Below are positions 1 to 6,771 of a DNA stretch of 11,047 bases, piece by piece. A program made the translations under genes and the position numbers. This DNA comes from Thioalkalivibrio sp. (GTDB taxonomy: Bacteria > Pseudomonadota > Gammaproteobacteria > Ectothiorhodospirales > Ectothiorhodospiraceae). The stretch's first letter is position 1; every line of letters starts with the position of its first letter. Below the pieces are notes generated by a model. The model ran no database searches. It was given only the letters and a program-made list of their open reading frames with translations, and was not told the DNA's origin. The stretch spans positions 1 to 11,047 of the forward strand of contig SKOF01000354.1 of NCBI GenBank assembly GCA_007120155.1, written 5' to 3'.

Positions 1-1306
1 CGGTCTTGGTCTCGGTGGCGCACACCAGCAGCAGATCGTCCAGCGCCGGGTAGTCATCCCCCAGCGGATAGCCGCCGAGCACGCCCTGTTCCGCCATGGC
101 GGCCAGCACCGGGCGCACCGGCCTGTCGAGGCGCAGGGCAATCCCGTGGAAGGCTTCACCATTGAATGCAGCTGTGACACCCAGGGGCTTCAGGCGCTCC
201 AGGAGCGCATGGGTATTGGCGTGGCAATGGCCCGCCACCCGCTCCAGGCCCTCCGGGCCCAGCAGCGCCATGTGGATGGTGGCGGCGGTGACCACCAGAC
301 CCTGGTTGGTGCAGATGTTGGAGGTGGCCTTGGACCGGCGGATATGCTGTTCGCGTGCCTGAAGCGTCAGGACGAAACCCGGTCGTCCGTCCGCGTCCCG
401 GGTGCGGCCCACGATGCGCCCGGGCATCTGGCGCACATGCTCCTTACGGCAGCACATGAAGCCGAAATAAGGCCCCCCGGAAGACAACGGCGCGCCCAGG
501 GGCTGGCCCTCGCCGGCGACGATATCGGCGCCTCCGGCACCCCATTCGCCCGGCGGCTTGAGCAGTGCAAGGCTGACCGGGTTTACCACCCCGATCACCT
601 GCGCGCCCTGGGCATGGGCCCAGTCCGTGAGCGCATCCACCTCCTCCAGCACCCCGAAGAAGTTGGGTTGGGGAATGACCAGGGCAGTAATGTCCTCACC
701 CTCGAAGGCCTTCAGCGACGCCGGATCCACCCGCCCGCTCGCGGCATCGAAGGGCACATCCACCAGTTCGATGCCCTGGCCGCCCACGATGGCGCGGGTC
801 ACGGAGCGGTACACCGGATTGACCGAGGCGGGCATGAGGATGCGACGCCCCTTGGCCTTGCGGTTGGCGCGTACGCTCATGAGTACCGCCTCCGCCAGCG
901 CCGAGGCGCCGTCGTAGAGCGAGGCGTTGGAGACATCCATGCCGGTCAGCCCCGTGATCATGGTCTGGTACTCGTAGACCAGCTGCAGGGTGCCCTGACT
1001 GGCTTCAGCCTGGTACGGGGTATAGGCACTGTAGAACTCGCCGCGGGTGGCAATCTGCCAGACGGCCGCCGGGATATGGTGCTCGTAGGCACCGGCACCG
1101 ATGAAATTCAACGCCACCTGATCCTGCGCGGCGCGACCGCGCATGAGCCGCGTGACTTCCATCTCGCTCAGCGCCTCGGGCACCCGGGTCAACGGCCCGG
1201 AACGCAGTGCCTGCGGGATCTCATCGAACAACTGCTCGATATCGTCGACGCCGATGGCGGCCAGCATGTCCCGGATGTCGGTCTCGGTATGAGGATTGAA
1301 AGGCAT
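1..1306 (-). CDS. gcvPA: Glycine dehydrogenase (decarboxylating) subunit 1, GcvPA, 3' end cut off by window edge
   Basis: This is the N-terminal half of a split glycine decarboxylase (P-protein). With GcvPB it decarboxylates glycine and passes the aminomethyl group to the lipoyl arm of GcvH. The start at 1306 gives MPFNPHTETDIRDMLAAIG, and an AGG lies 8 nt upstream. About 435 codons are visible and the frame is open to base 1, ending in ..VCATETKT. The family is usually about 440-450 residues, so only the tail is missing. Recognisable blocks include SAYTPYQAEASQGTLQ, GLTGMDVSNASLYDGASALAE and RSKATSNICTNQGL. The PLP-binding lysine of P-protein is carried by GcvPB, which should lie beyond the left edge. 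The gene follows gcvH after about 150 nt with no clear terminator, so it probably shares the riboswitch-controlled transcript. The E. coli P-protein is a single chain, so the split form is a lineage marker. Confidence 0.95.
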   Translation of the reverse strand, partial: MPFNPHTETDIRDMLAAIGVDDIEQLFDEIPQALRSGPLTRVPEALSEMEVTRLMRGRAAQDQVALNFIGAGAYEHHIPAAVWQIATRGEFYSAYTPYQAEASQGTLQLVYEYQTMITGLTGMDVSNASLYDGASALAEAVLMSVRANRKAKGRRILMPASVNPVYRSVTRAIVGGQGIELVDVPFDAASGRVDPASLKAFEGEDITALVIPQPNFFGVLEEVDALTDWAHAQGAQVIGVVNPVSLALLKPPGEWGAGGADIVAGEGQPLGAPLSSGGPYFGFMCCRKEHVRQMPGRIVGRTRDADGRPGFVLTLQAREQHIRRSKATSNICTNQGLVVTAATIHMALLGPEGLERVAGHCHANTHALLERLKPLGVTAAFNGEAFHGIALRLDRPVRPVLAAMAEQGVLGGYPLGDDYPALDDLLLVCATETKT

Positions 1307-1455
1307 GACTTAACCTGGTCTGTGTGAAGGCTTGATGTGCGTCCCTGGACTGATCGGGCGGTGACACTGCGGCGGACCTCTCCGTCTCCCGCTCAAGGCC
1401 GGGAAGGAGCAGCACACCGGCCGGGCCCCGGACAGGGTGTAGCGGCAACGGGCCA

Positions 1456-1845
1456 TCAGGCCTCCTCGTCCACCAGCGCCTGGTATGCGTCGGCATCAAG
1501 GAGCGCGTCCAGGGCACCGTCTTCGGGCTTCAGGCGAAACAGCCAGCCCTCGCCATAGGGGTCCGTGTTGACCAGCTCAGGGCTGTCGGCCAGTTGCTCA
1601 TTGACCGCCACCACTTCACCGCTCACCGGAGCGTACACGTCAGAGGCGGCCTTGACGGACTCCACCACTGCGCAGGCGGCGCCGGCCTCCTGGCTGCTGC
1701 CCACCTCGGGCGTTTCCACGAACACCAGGTCCCCCAGCAGTTCCTGGGCGTGATCGGAGATACCCACGGTGACGGTGCCGTCGGACTCACTGCGCACCCA
1801 CTCGTGGCTCTTGGTATAGCGAAGATCAGCAGGCGTATTGCTCAT
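1456..1845 (-). CDS. gcvH: Glycine cleavage system H protein
   Basis: Lipoyl-carrier protein that shuttles the aminomethyl group from P-protein to T-protein. It has 129 residues, the normal family length. The lipoylated lysine is K65 in the motif VVESVKAASDVYAPVSGEV, and the N-terminus DLRYTKSHEWVR is typical. I chose the ATG at 1845 because GGGAG lies 8 nt upstream and the product starts like other H proteins. An in-frame ATG 33 nt further upstream would add the unlikely leader MISNHKTRESD. The gene follows gcvT after 51 nt and precedes gcvPA, so the three probably form one transcript. Confidence 0.96.
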   Translation of the reverse strand: MSNTPADLRYTKSHEWVRSESDGTVTVGISDHAQELLGDLVFVETPEVGSSQEAGAACAVVESVKAASDVYAPVSGEVVAVNEQLADSPELVNTDPYGEGWLFRLKPEDGALDALLDADAYQALVDEEA

Positions 1846-1896
1846 GTCGGACTCCCGGGTTTTGTGATTCGAAATCAAACTTCTGACCCAGTGGCA

Positions 1897-2988
1897 CTAG
1901 ATCTCCACGCAGGCCTTGCCATTGCGCACGAACGGGGGCTTGACCACCCTGGCGGGTTGGGGCTTGCCGCGCATGTCCACTTCCACGTGCTCGCCGGTGC
2001 CCGCGGGCACCCTGGCCAGGGCGATGGATACGCCCAGGGTGGGCGAAAACCCGCCGCTGGTGATCTCTCCCTCACCCGCCTCCCCGGCCAGCACACGCAT
2101 GTGGCCGCGAAGCACACCGCGGCCCTCCAGCACCAGGCCCACGAAGCGGCGAAGCCCGCCGGCGGATTTCTGCGTTTCCAGTGCCGCACGGCCGATGAAA
2201 TCGCGCTCCGCGGGCTCGAACGCCACGGTCCACGCCAGGCCGGATTCGAGCGGCGAAACCTGCTCGTCCATGTCGGATCCGTAAAGGTTCAAACCCGCCT
2301 CCAGCCGCAGGGTATCCCGGGCGCCCAGCCCCGCCGGCGCCACCCCGGCACCCGCCAGGCGATCCCAGAATTCCGGTGCCTCGGTTGCGGGCAGCATGAT
2401 CTCGAAACCATCCTCACCCGTGTAGCCCGTACGGCCCACGAACCAATCCCCCGCCTGGGCGCCGAAGAACGGTGCCAGGCCATCGGCGGCCGCGGCCACC
2501 TCGCCGCTCATCACCGACATCGCCTTGTCCCGGGCCGCGGGTCCCTGCACGGCCAGCATGGCCAGGTCGTCGCGTTCCTGCAGCACCACTTCAAAACCCG
2601 TGGCGTGATCGCGCATCCAGGCCAGATCCTTGTCCCGGGTGGCCGCATTGACCACCGCGCGGTAGAAGTCATCCGACAGATAATAGGTGATGAGATCGTC
2701 GACCACGCCCCCTTCCGGGGTCAGCATGCAGCTGTAGAGCGCCTTGCCGGGCACCTTGAGCCGGGCCACGTCGTTGGCCAGCAGGCTGCGAAGGTAGTCG
2801 CGCGCCCCCCGGCCCTTCACGTCGACGACGGTCATGTGGGAGACATCGAACATCCCGGCGTCCCGGCGGACCTGATGATGCTCGTCCAGCTGGGATCCGT
2901 AATGCAGGGGCATGGACCAGCCGCCGAAGTCCACCATTCGGGCACCGGCTTCCACATGCTTCCCATAAAGCGGGGTCTGCTTGCTCAT
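1897..2988 (-). CDS. gcvT: Aminomethyltransferase (glycine cleavage T protein)
   Basis: It transfers the one-carbon unit from aminomethyl-lipoyl-GcvH to tetrahydrofolate, releasing ammonia and 5,10-methylene-THF. The 363-residue product matches the family length. Visible motifs are GMFDVSHM (45-52), the folate-site region GKALYSCMLTPEGGVVDDLI (81-100) with the conserved acidic pair D97/D98, GYTGEDGFEI (188-197) and GLGARDTLRLEAGLNLYG (220-237). The ATG at 2988 has AGGAG about 10 nt upstream. It is the first gene of the gcvT-H-PA cluster, directly downstream of a tandem glycine riboswitch and terminator, so glycine most likely sets its expression. In E. coli gcvT also lies next to ubiI (visC); here a methyltransferase and a tiny ORF separate them. 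Confidence 0.97.
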   Translation of the reverse strand: MSKQTPLYGKHVEAGARMVDFGGWSMPLHYGSQLDEHHQVRRDAGMFDVSHMTVVDVKGRGARDYLRSLLANDVARLKVPGKALYSCMLTPEGGVVDDLITYYLSDDFYRAVVNAATRDKDLAWMRDHATGFEVVLQERDDLAMLAVQGPAARDKAMSVMSGEVAAAADGLAPFFGAQAGDWFVGRTGYTGEDGFEIMLPATEAPEFWDRLAGAGVAPAGLGARDTLRLEAGLNLYGSDMDEQVSPLESGLAWTVAFEPAERDFIGRAALETQKSAGGLRRFVGLVLEGRGVLRGHMRVLAGEAGEGEITSGGFSPTLGVSIALARVPAGTGEHVEVDMRGKPQPARVVKPPFVRNGKACVEI

Positions 2989-3008
2989 GGCTCAAGACTC
3001 CTGAAACG

Positions 3009-3046
3009 AAAAAGGGGTGGCCGATGCCTCTCACATCGACCACCCC
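3009..3046 (-). terminator. Intrinsic terminator in the gcvT leader (riboswitch expression platform)
   Basis: On the minus strand GGGGTGG-T-CGATG (3046 to 3034) pairs with CATCG-G-CCACCCC (3026 to 3014). This is a 13-bp stem with one G-U pair and a 7-nt loop (TGAGAGG). It is followed at once by TTTTT (3013 to 3009). It sits between the end of aptamer 2 and the gcvT ribosome-binding site, where a transcriptional expression platform is expected. The base of the stem can extend into the AGA of the 3' strand of aptamer-2 P1, so P1 and the full terminator compete. Confidence 0.88.
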
Positions 3047-3233
3047 TCTGTCCTGAAACCTGAGAGATTAAACCGCGCGTGGCACGGTGATCCCCTTCGG
3101 TGGGCCGATGAACCCGGCCGCTCTCCAGAGCCGATACTTGTGCGCGCACGGTCCGTTTGCCTGAGCGTTTCCGGGTGGAAGTTGCGCCTTCGGCGCCTCT
3201 CGCGTCTGCGGAGAGGGCTCTCCCGTGCGTGCA
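3046..3233 (-). promoter_or_regulatory. Tandem glycine riboswitch upstream of gcvT
   Basis: Two consecutive aptamers read on the minus strand. Aptamer 1 (3233 to 3141) is closed by a P1 of 11 positions with one A-C mismatch: TGCACGCACGG at 3233-3223 with CCGTGCGCGCA at 3151-3141. It carries GGGAGAG, GCGCCGAAGGCGCAA and CGCTCAGGCAAACGGACC. After a linker of about 10 nt, aptamer 2 (3130 to 3046) is closed by CTCTG/CAGAG. It carries CTGGAGAG, CCACCGAAGGGGA and ATCTCTCAGG..CAGGACAGAG. These blocks are the conserved cores of the gcvT riboswitch family. Glycine riboswitches before gcv operons generally switch expression on when glycine is abundant. The sign cannot be proven here because two competing pairings exist (see findings). 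Confidence 0.95.
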
Positions 3234-3265
3234 GGGTCCCCGCGGGGAACCCGGATCGGACCCGC

Positions 3266-3294
3266 ACTATAACGCAGTCCGTGGTGAGGAGAAA
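3266..3294 (-). promoter_or_regulatory. Probable promoter of the glycine riboswitch / gcvT transcript
   Basis: On the minus strand TATAGT (3271 to 3266) matches the sigma-70 -10 consensus at 5 of 6 positions. A weak -35, TTTCTC (3294 to 3289), lies 17 nt upstream. The predicted start is near 3259, about 25 nt before aptamer 1, as expected for a riboswitch leader. The weak -35 limits confidence. Confidence 0.5.
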
Positions 3295-3339
3295 GGCGTC
3301 ACGCGCGAGGCACCCCATGTGCCGCATGCCCTGACGGCC

Positions 3340-3939
3340 TCACGGCCGGCGAACCAGGGCCCGGGTCACGGCCGCCGGACCCTGGTGAAAGGGCCCTTCG
3401 TCCAGGGGGGTCACCGTCTCTGCAATCTCCTCGATGTCCCCGTCGACGAAATCCTCCCGCAGCATCACGGCCGAGTAGAGCATGGCCGGGTCCGGGGGCC
3501 CGCCACTGGTGTAATCCACCTGTTCCGGGCTGAAGGACTCCAGCAACAGCAGGCCGCCGGGCCGCAGGGCACGCAACATGGCCCGGTGGATGCGCTGGCG
3601 CACGTCCGGGGGGAAATGGGCGAAGATGGCGACCACGTGGTCGAACTCGGCCTCGGGCCACTCCCATTCAGCCAGGTCGACCCACAGGGTCTCCAGGGTC
3701 ACGCCCCGGTCGGCGGCGAGGCTTCGGGCCTTCTCCAGCCCCACCTGCGAACAGTCCACGGAGAGCACATCCAGGCCCCGGGATGCCAGCCATACCCCGT
3801 TGCGCCCCTCCCCGTCCGCCACGGCGAGCACACGCTGGCCCGGGCGGTAAAGCCGCTCATGGCTCACCAGGAAGGCGTTGGGGGCCTCGCCATAGGCGAA
3901 TCCGGGCTTCCGGTAGCGATCGTTCCAGAATTCCTTCAT
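3340..3939 (-). CDS. Class I SAM-dependent methyltransferase (TehB-like), substrate unknown
   Basis: A 199-residue cytosolic Rossmann-fold methyltransferase. The start MKEFWNDRYRKPGFAYGEAPNAFL is typical of small TehB/UbiE-like enzymes. SAM-binding motif I is VLAVADGEGRNGVWLA (37-52), an acidic residue at the end of strand 2 is D62 (VLSVDCSQ), the post-II strand is FDHVVAIFAHFP (99-110), and RALRPGGLLLLESFSPEQ (123-140) is the motif III region. I chose the ATG at 3939 because AGGGGG lies 6 nt upstream; the frame stays open upstream but codes low-complexity sequence. The gene lies between ubiI and the gcvT riboswitch, is divergent from the tiny ORF at 4091, and ends before the riboswitch promoter, so it is probably not under glycine control. 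The substrate cannot be told from sequence. Confidence 0.88.
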   Translation of the reverse strand: MKEFWNDRYRKPGFAYGEAPNAFLVSHERLYRPGQRVLAVADGEGRNGVWLASRGLDVLSVDCSQVGLEKARSLAADRGVTLETLWVDLAEWEWPEAEFDHVVAIFAHFPPDVRQRIHRAMLRALRPGGLLLLESFSPEQVDYTSGGPPDPAMLYSAVMLREDFVDGDIEEIAETVTPLDEGPFHQGPAAVTRALVRRP

Positions 3940-4090
3940 GATAAACCCCCTGTGAATCAACAGAATTCGTGGTCGTTCAGGCATTGACGGTGCGGCGGGA
4001 ACCGCACCCCCGCCAGGGCCCGCATTCGCCACGCGTTGCCGACATCGTGGCCCATGTCCGGGAGCCCCGCCGAAGCCACAAGGAGGCCCC
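3940..4090. other. Divergent intergenic region with a 7-bp inverted repeat
   Basis: This 151-nt gap separates the methyltransferase start (minus) from the tiny secreted ORF (plus). GGTGCGG (3989-3995) and CCGCACC (4002-4008) form a perfect inverted repeat around a 6-nt loop, and CTGT/ACAG arms flank GAATCA at 3950-3963. Either could be an operator. I found no convincing -35/-10 pair: TTGACG at 3984 has no matching -10. Confidence 0.35.
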
Positions 4091-4234
4091 ATGTCCGTTC
4101 AAAGCATCCTGCCCGCCTTGCTGATCATGATCACCCTGTTCCTCGGTTCCCCGGCACTGGCCGGCGGTCAATCCGGCAGCCAGTCCCCGGAACCCTCGGG
4201 GCCGGTCGTGCATGAGGATTATTGCCCGGGCTGA
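4091..4234 (+). CDS. Tiny predicted secreted protein, 47 aa, unknown function
   Basis: The ORF encodes 47 residues. An ideal ribosome-binding site, AGGAGG, lies 4 nt before the ATG, the best in the window. The N-terminus MSVQSILPALLIMITLFLG is hydrophobic and ends in SPALA-GG, a good Sec signal peptidase I site after residue 24, although the n-region lacks a positive charge. The predicted mature peptide is only about 23 residues, rich in Gly, Ser, Pro and acidic residues, with one Cys near the end (HEDYCPG). There is no lipobox. It does not match a family I recognise. It is divergent from the methyltransferase and converges on ubiI. It could be chance coding, but the ribosome-binding site and the clean signal peptide argue for a real gene. 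Confidence 0.6.
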   Translation: MSVQSILPALLIMITLFLGSPALAGGQSGSQSPEPSGPVVHEDYCPG

Positions 4235-4276
4235 ACAGGAGCCCCTAGCCACCCGCCGCCGCGGCGCGGGATGATT

Positions 4277-4318
4277 CGGGTTTCACTCAACCTTCATCCT
4301 TCCGCCTTCATCCTTTCA
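4277..4318 (-). repeat. Heptamer array at the 3' end of ubiI (half element)
   Basis: Read on the plus strand, four heptamers follow one another: CCTTCAT (4291), CCTTCCG (4298), CCTTCAT (4305) and CCTTTCA (4312). In the ubiI sense this is AAGGATG-type repeats followed by GAGTGAAACCCG (complement of 4277-4288). The same heptamer and the same trailing block, GAATGAAACCGG, occur after ygfA at 10694-10726. The ubiI stop codon lies inside the array. No matching right arm follows, so this copy looks like a left half. TTTCACT occurs at 4281-4287 and again at 4314-4320. Confidence 0.8.
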
Positions 4319-5537
4319 CTGCCCCGCCAAGCGCCCTGCGCAGGAAACCGTTCTTGATGGCGGGCAGGCGGTCGGCCAGGATCAGGCCGAGGCCGCGGGC
4401 CATCTCCACGGGCGGGAGTCCGCTGCCGAAAAGGGTGCTGAAACCCTCCATGGCCCGCATCATGAGCCAGTTGTCCCCGCGGCGCATGCGCTCGTAAGTA
4501 CGCAGGCCCCGAAGATCCCCCGGGTCCCGGCCAGGCCGGGACCATAGCACCCGGGCCAGGGCCGTCACGTCCGCAAATCCGAGATTCGCGCCCTGACCCG
4601 CCAGGGGATGAATGGTGTGGGCGGCATCGCCCACCAGCGCAATGCGCGGGCGCACATAGTGCCGGGCCTGGCTGCCGATGAGGGCAAAGGAGGCCCTGGG
4701 ACCGGTGGCGTTCACGGGACCCAGGCGCCATTCAAAGGCGGCGCCCAGTTCGGCACAGAAGGTGGCGTCGTCCAGAGCCAGAAGGCGCTCGGCGGTCTCC
4801 GGCTCCGTGGACCATACGATGGAAGAGCGTCCGTCGGCCAGCGGAAGGAATGCCAGGGGGCCCGAGGGCAGGAAACGCTGCCAGGCCGTGGCCTGGTTAT
4901 GCTCGCCGGTGCTCACGTTGGCCACGACCGCACGCTGACCGTAGCGGGTGCTGTCCAGGCCGATGCCGGCCAGCGACCGGACCCGGGAACGGGCCCCGTC
5001 GGCCCCCACCACCAGGGCTGCATGCACCGTGCGGCCGTCATCGAGGCCCGCGTCCACGCCGCCCGGCATCACCTGCAGCCAGGACAGGCCCGCGGGACAG
5101 ATCTGCTCCACGCCCGCAGCCTCAAGCGCCTCCCAGAGGGTCCACTGGATGACCCGGTTCTCCACGATGTGGCCCAGATCCGGTTCACCCACCTCCGCCG
5201 CCTCGAAACGGATGCGCCCGGGGCTTCGGGCATCCCAGACCTCCATGGCCTGGTAGGGGTTCACACCCCTGGATATCATGGCGGGCCACACACCCAGCGA
5301 CTCGAACAACCGCTGGCTGGCCCGATTGACCGCGAATACGCGAAGGTCCGCCTCGCCCAGGGGATCGAACGGTGCCGGTGGCGTACGCTCCAGCAGGGCC
5401 ACGCGCAGACCCGGCAGACCGGATGGATCGACCGCTGCCGGTGCGGGACGGCAGGCCAGTGCCAGTGCCATTGCGGCGCCGACCACACCGCCGCCCACCA
5501 CGAGCACGTCCACGTCGAGCACCTCACGGGCGGTCAC
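4308..5537 (-). CDS. ubiI: UbiI/VisC-family FAD-dependent ubiquinone-ring hydroxylase
   Basis: A class A flavin monooxygenase of the UbiH/UbiF/UbiI/Coq6 family. By gene order it is the C5-hydroxylase of ubiquinone synthesis. It has 409 residues. FAD/NAD(P)H motifs are VVGGGVVG (13-20), GADGARSRVR (178-187) and LVGDAAHTIHPLAGQGANLG (301-320). The start is GTG at 5537, which overlaps the ubiH stop by 4 nt (GTGA), so translation is probably coupled. The frame is open further upstream, but that stretch lies inside ubiH and does not look like protein. Between the first glycine motif and strand 2 (LRVALLE) there is an extra Pro/Ala-rich segment of about 14 residues (30-43). The C-terminus GGAVKG and the stop come from the heptamer array at 4277-4318. 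UbiF-type specificity cannot be excluded by sequence alone. Confidence 0.9.
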   Translation of the reverse strand: MTAREVLDVDVLVVGGGVVGAAMALALACRPAPAAVDPSGLPGLRVALLERTPPAPFDPLGEADLRVFAVNRASQRLFESLGVWPAMISRGVNPYQAMEVWDARSPGRIRFEAAEVGEPDLGHIVENRVIQWTLWEALEAAGVEQICPAGLSWLQVMPGGVDAGLDDGRTVHAALVVGADGARSRVRSLAGIGLDSTRYGQRAVVANVSTGEHNQATAWQRFLPSGPLAFLPLADGRSSIVWSTEPETAERLLALDDATFCAELGAAFEWRLGPVNATGPRASFALIGSQARHYVRPRIALVGDAAHTIHPLAGQGANLGFADVTALARVLWSRPGRDPGDLRGLRTYERMRRGDNWLMMRAMEGFSTLFGSGLPPVEMARGLGLILADRLPAIKNGFLRRALGGAVKG

Positions 5538-6751
5538 AATGCACGCCCCCGGGCAAGTCTCGGCAACCGGCCGGCGAGGCCCATGCTCTGGCGGGCCAGC
5601 CGCCGGCGCAACGGCCCGCAGACATCCAGCCCGGCCAGCGCCGCGCCGCGCAGGTGGGCCAGCGGCGGCCATGGATTGGTGAACAGTCGCACCAGGCCAT
5701 CGGTATAGAGCTGCACGGTATCCAGGTCCCGCCGCCGCCACTGTGAATAGGCATCCAGCAAGCTGCCGTCACCGGGATCCCCGCCGTGCCGTGCCGCCTC
5801 CGCCAGCAGATCCGCCAGCACCGCCACATCCCTCAGGGCCAGGTTGAAACCCTGGCCGGCCACGGGATGCACGGTATGGGAGGCATTGCCCACCAGCACC
5901 AGCCGTGCCGCGCTGTCGCGCTGCGCGCGCGTCAGGCGCAGCGGGTAGGCGGCACGCCGCCCGGCACGCACGAAGCGGCCCAGCCGCCAGCCGAACCGGG
6001 ACTGAAGTACCGACAGAAAATCGGCATCCGAGAGCGCCAGCGTGGCGTCCATCCGGGAGGAAGGGCGGGTCCAGACCAGGGCACAGCGCCCCTCGTTCAG
6101 AGGGAGCAGCGCGATGGGTCCCTCGTCGGTGAAGCGCTCGTAGGCCACGTTGCCATGATCGCGATCCGGGGTGACGTTGGCGATCACGGCGGTCTGCCCG
6201 TAATCGCGTTCACGTACCCCGATGCCCGCCATGGCACGCACCGCGGAGTCGGTTCCATCGGCGGCCACCAGCAGCTGCGCATGCAGTTCGCACGGCCTGC
6301 CGTCATGTTCCAGGTCCACCGTCACACCGTCGCCTCCAAGGCGGTAGCCCCGCACCCGCGCCGGGGTGATGAACGCGACGGAGGTTTCGTCCAGGGCCCC
6401 CTGCCAGGCGGCGCCCAGAGCGCGATTGGCCACCACGTAACCCAGGGCGGGCACACCCTCGTCCCGGGCGCACAGGCGCGTCACACCGAATCGCCCGCGT
6501 TCCGACACATGAATGCGGTCGATGGGCGTGGCCCGGGGCGCGACGGCCTCCCACAGGCCCAGCGTGTCCAGAATACGGCGGGAACCGAAGGACAGCGCCG
6601 TGGTGCGCTCATCATAGCTGGGCTGATCCGGCGCCCCCGGGGGACGTGCCTCCAGCACCACCACCCGGTAACCGGTACGGGCCAGGGCAAGCGCCAGCGT
6701 GGCCCCCACCATGCCGCCGCCTGCGATGATGATGTCGAAATCGGAGGACAT
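5534..6751 (-). CDS. ubiH: 2-octaprenyl-6-methoxyphenol hydroxylase UbiH
   Basis: FAD-dependent monooxygenase that hydroxylates C1 of the ubiquinone precursor ring. It has 405 residues. Motifs are DIIIAGGGMVGATLALALA (6-24), ERTTALSFGSRRILDTLGLW (48-67), AADGTDSAVR (163-172) and LVGNASHTVHPVAGQGFNLA (286-305). The GN in place of GD in the last motif is common in UbiH and separates it from its neighbour UbiI. I chose the ATG at 6751 (MSSDFDIIIAGGG); the upstream in-frame codons run into a C-tract and repeat DNA. The ribosome-binding site is weak (GAGG about 11 nt upstream). It follows pepP after a 123-nt gap filled largely by a heptamer hairpin, and overlaps ubiI by 4 nt. Confidence 0.94.
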   Translation of the reverse strand: MSSDFDIIIAGGGMVGATLALALARTGYRVVVLEARPPGAPDQPSYDERTTALSFGSRRILDTLGLWEAVAPRATPIDRIHVSERGRFGVTRLCARDEGVPALGYVVANRALGAAWQGALDETSVAFITPARVRGYRLGGDGVTVDLEHDGRPCELHAQLLVAADGTDSAVRAMAGIGVRERDYGQTAVIANVTPDRDHGNVAYERFTDEGPIALLPLNEGRCALVWTRPSSRMDATLALSDADFLSVLQSRFGWRLGRFVRAGRRAAYPLRLTRAQRDSAARLVLVGNASHTVHPVAGQGFNLALRDVAVLADLLAEAARHGGDPGDGSLLDAYSQWRRRDLDTVQLYTDGLVRLFTNPWPPLAHLRGAALAGLDVCGPLRRRLARQSMGLAGRLPRLARGRAL

Positions 6752-6771
6752 GTCTCGAAGCCTCAGGGAGT

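Noticed and set aside
146..1327. 393-codon open frame on the plus strand
   Set aside because: It is antisense to gcvPA, and its His/Arg/Gly-rich translation resembles no family; a shadow frame caused by high GC.
1307..1455. Separate promoter or terminator between gcvH and gcvPA
   Set aside because: The GC-rich inverted segments there are imperfect and no -35/-10 pair is visible, so I treat the genes as one transcript.
1594..3063. 489-codon open frame on the plus strand
   Set aside because: It lies antisense across gcvH, gcvT and the terminator, with His/Gly/Arg-rich low-information sequence; not a gene.
4247..4285. GC-rich hairpin after the tiny secreted ORF as its terminator
   Set aside because: CGCCGCGGCG is palindromic, but the stem is imperfect and only TTT occurs some way downstream; too weak to annotate.
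4608..5708. 366-codon open frame on the plus strand
   Set aside because: Fully antisense to ubiI and the end of ubiH, which have clear FAD motifs.
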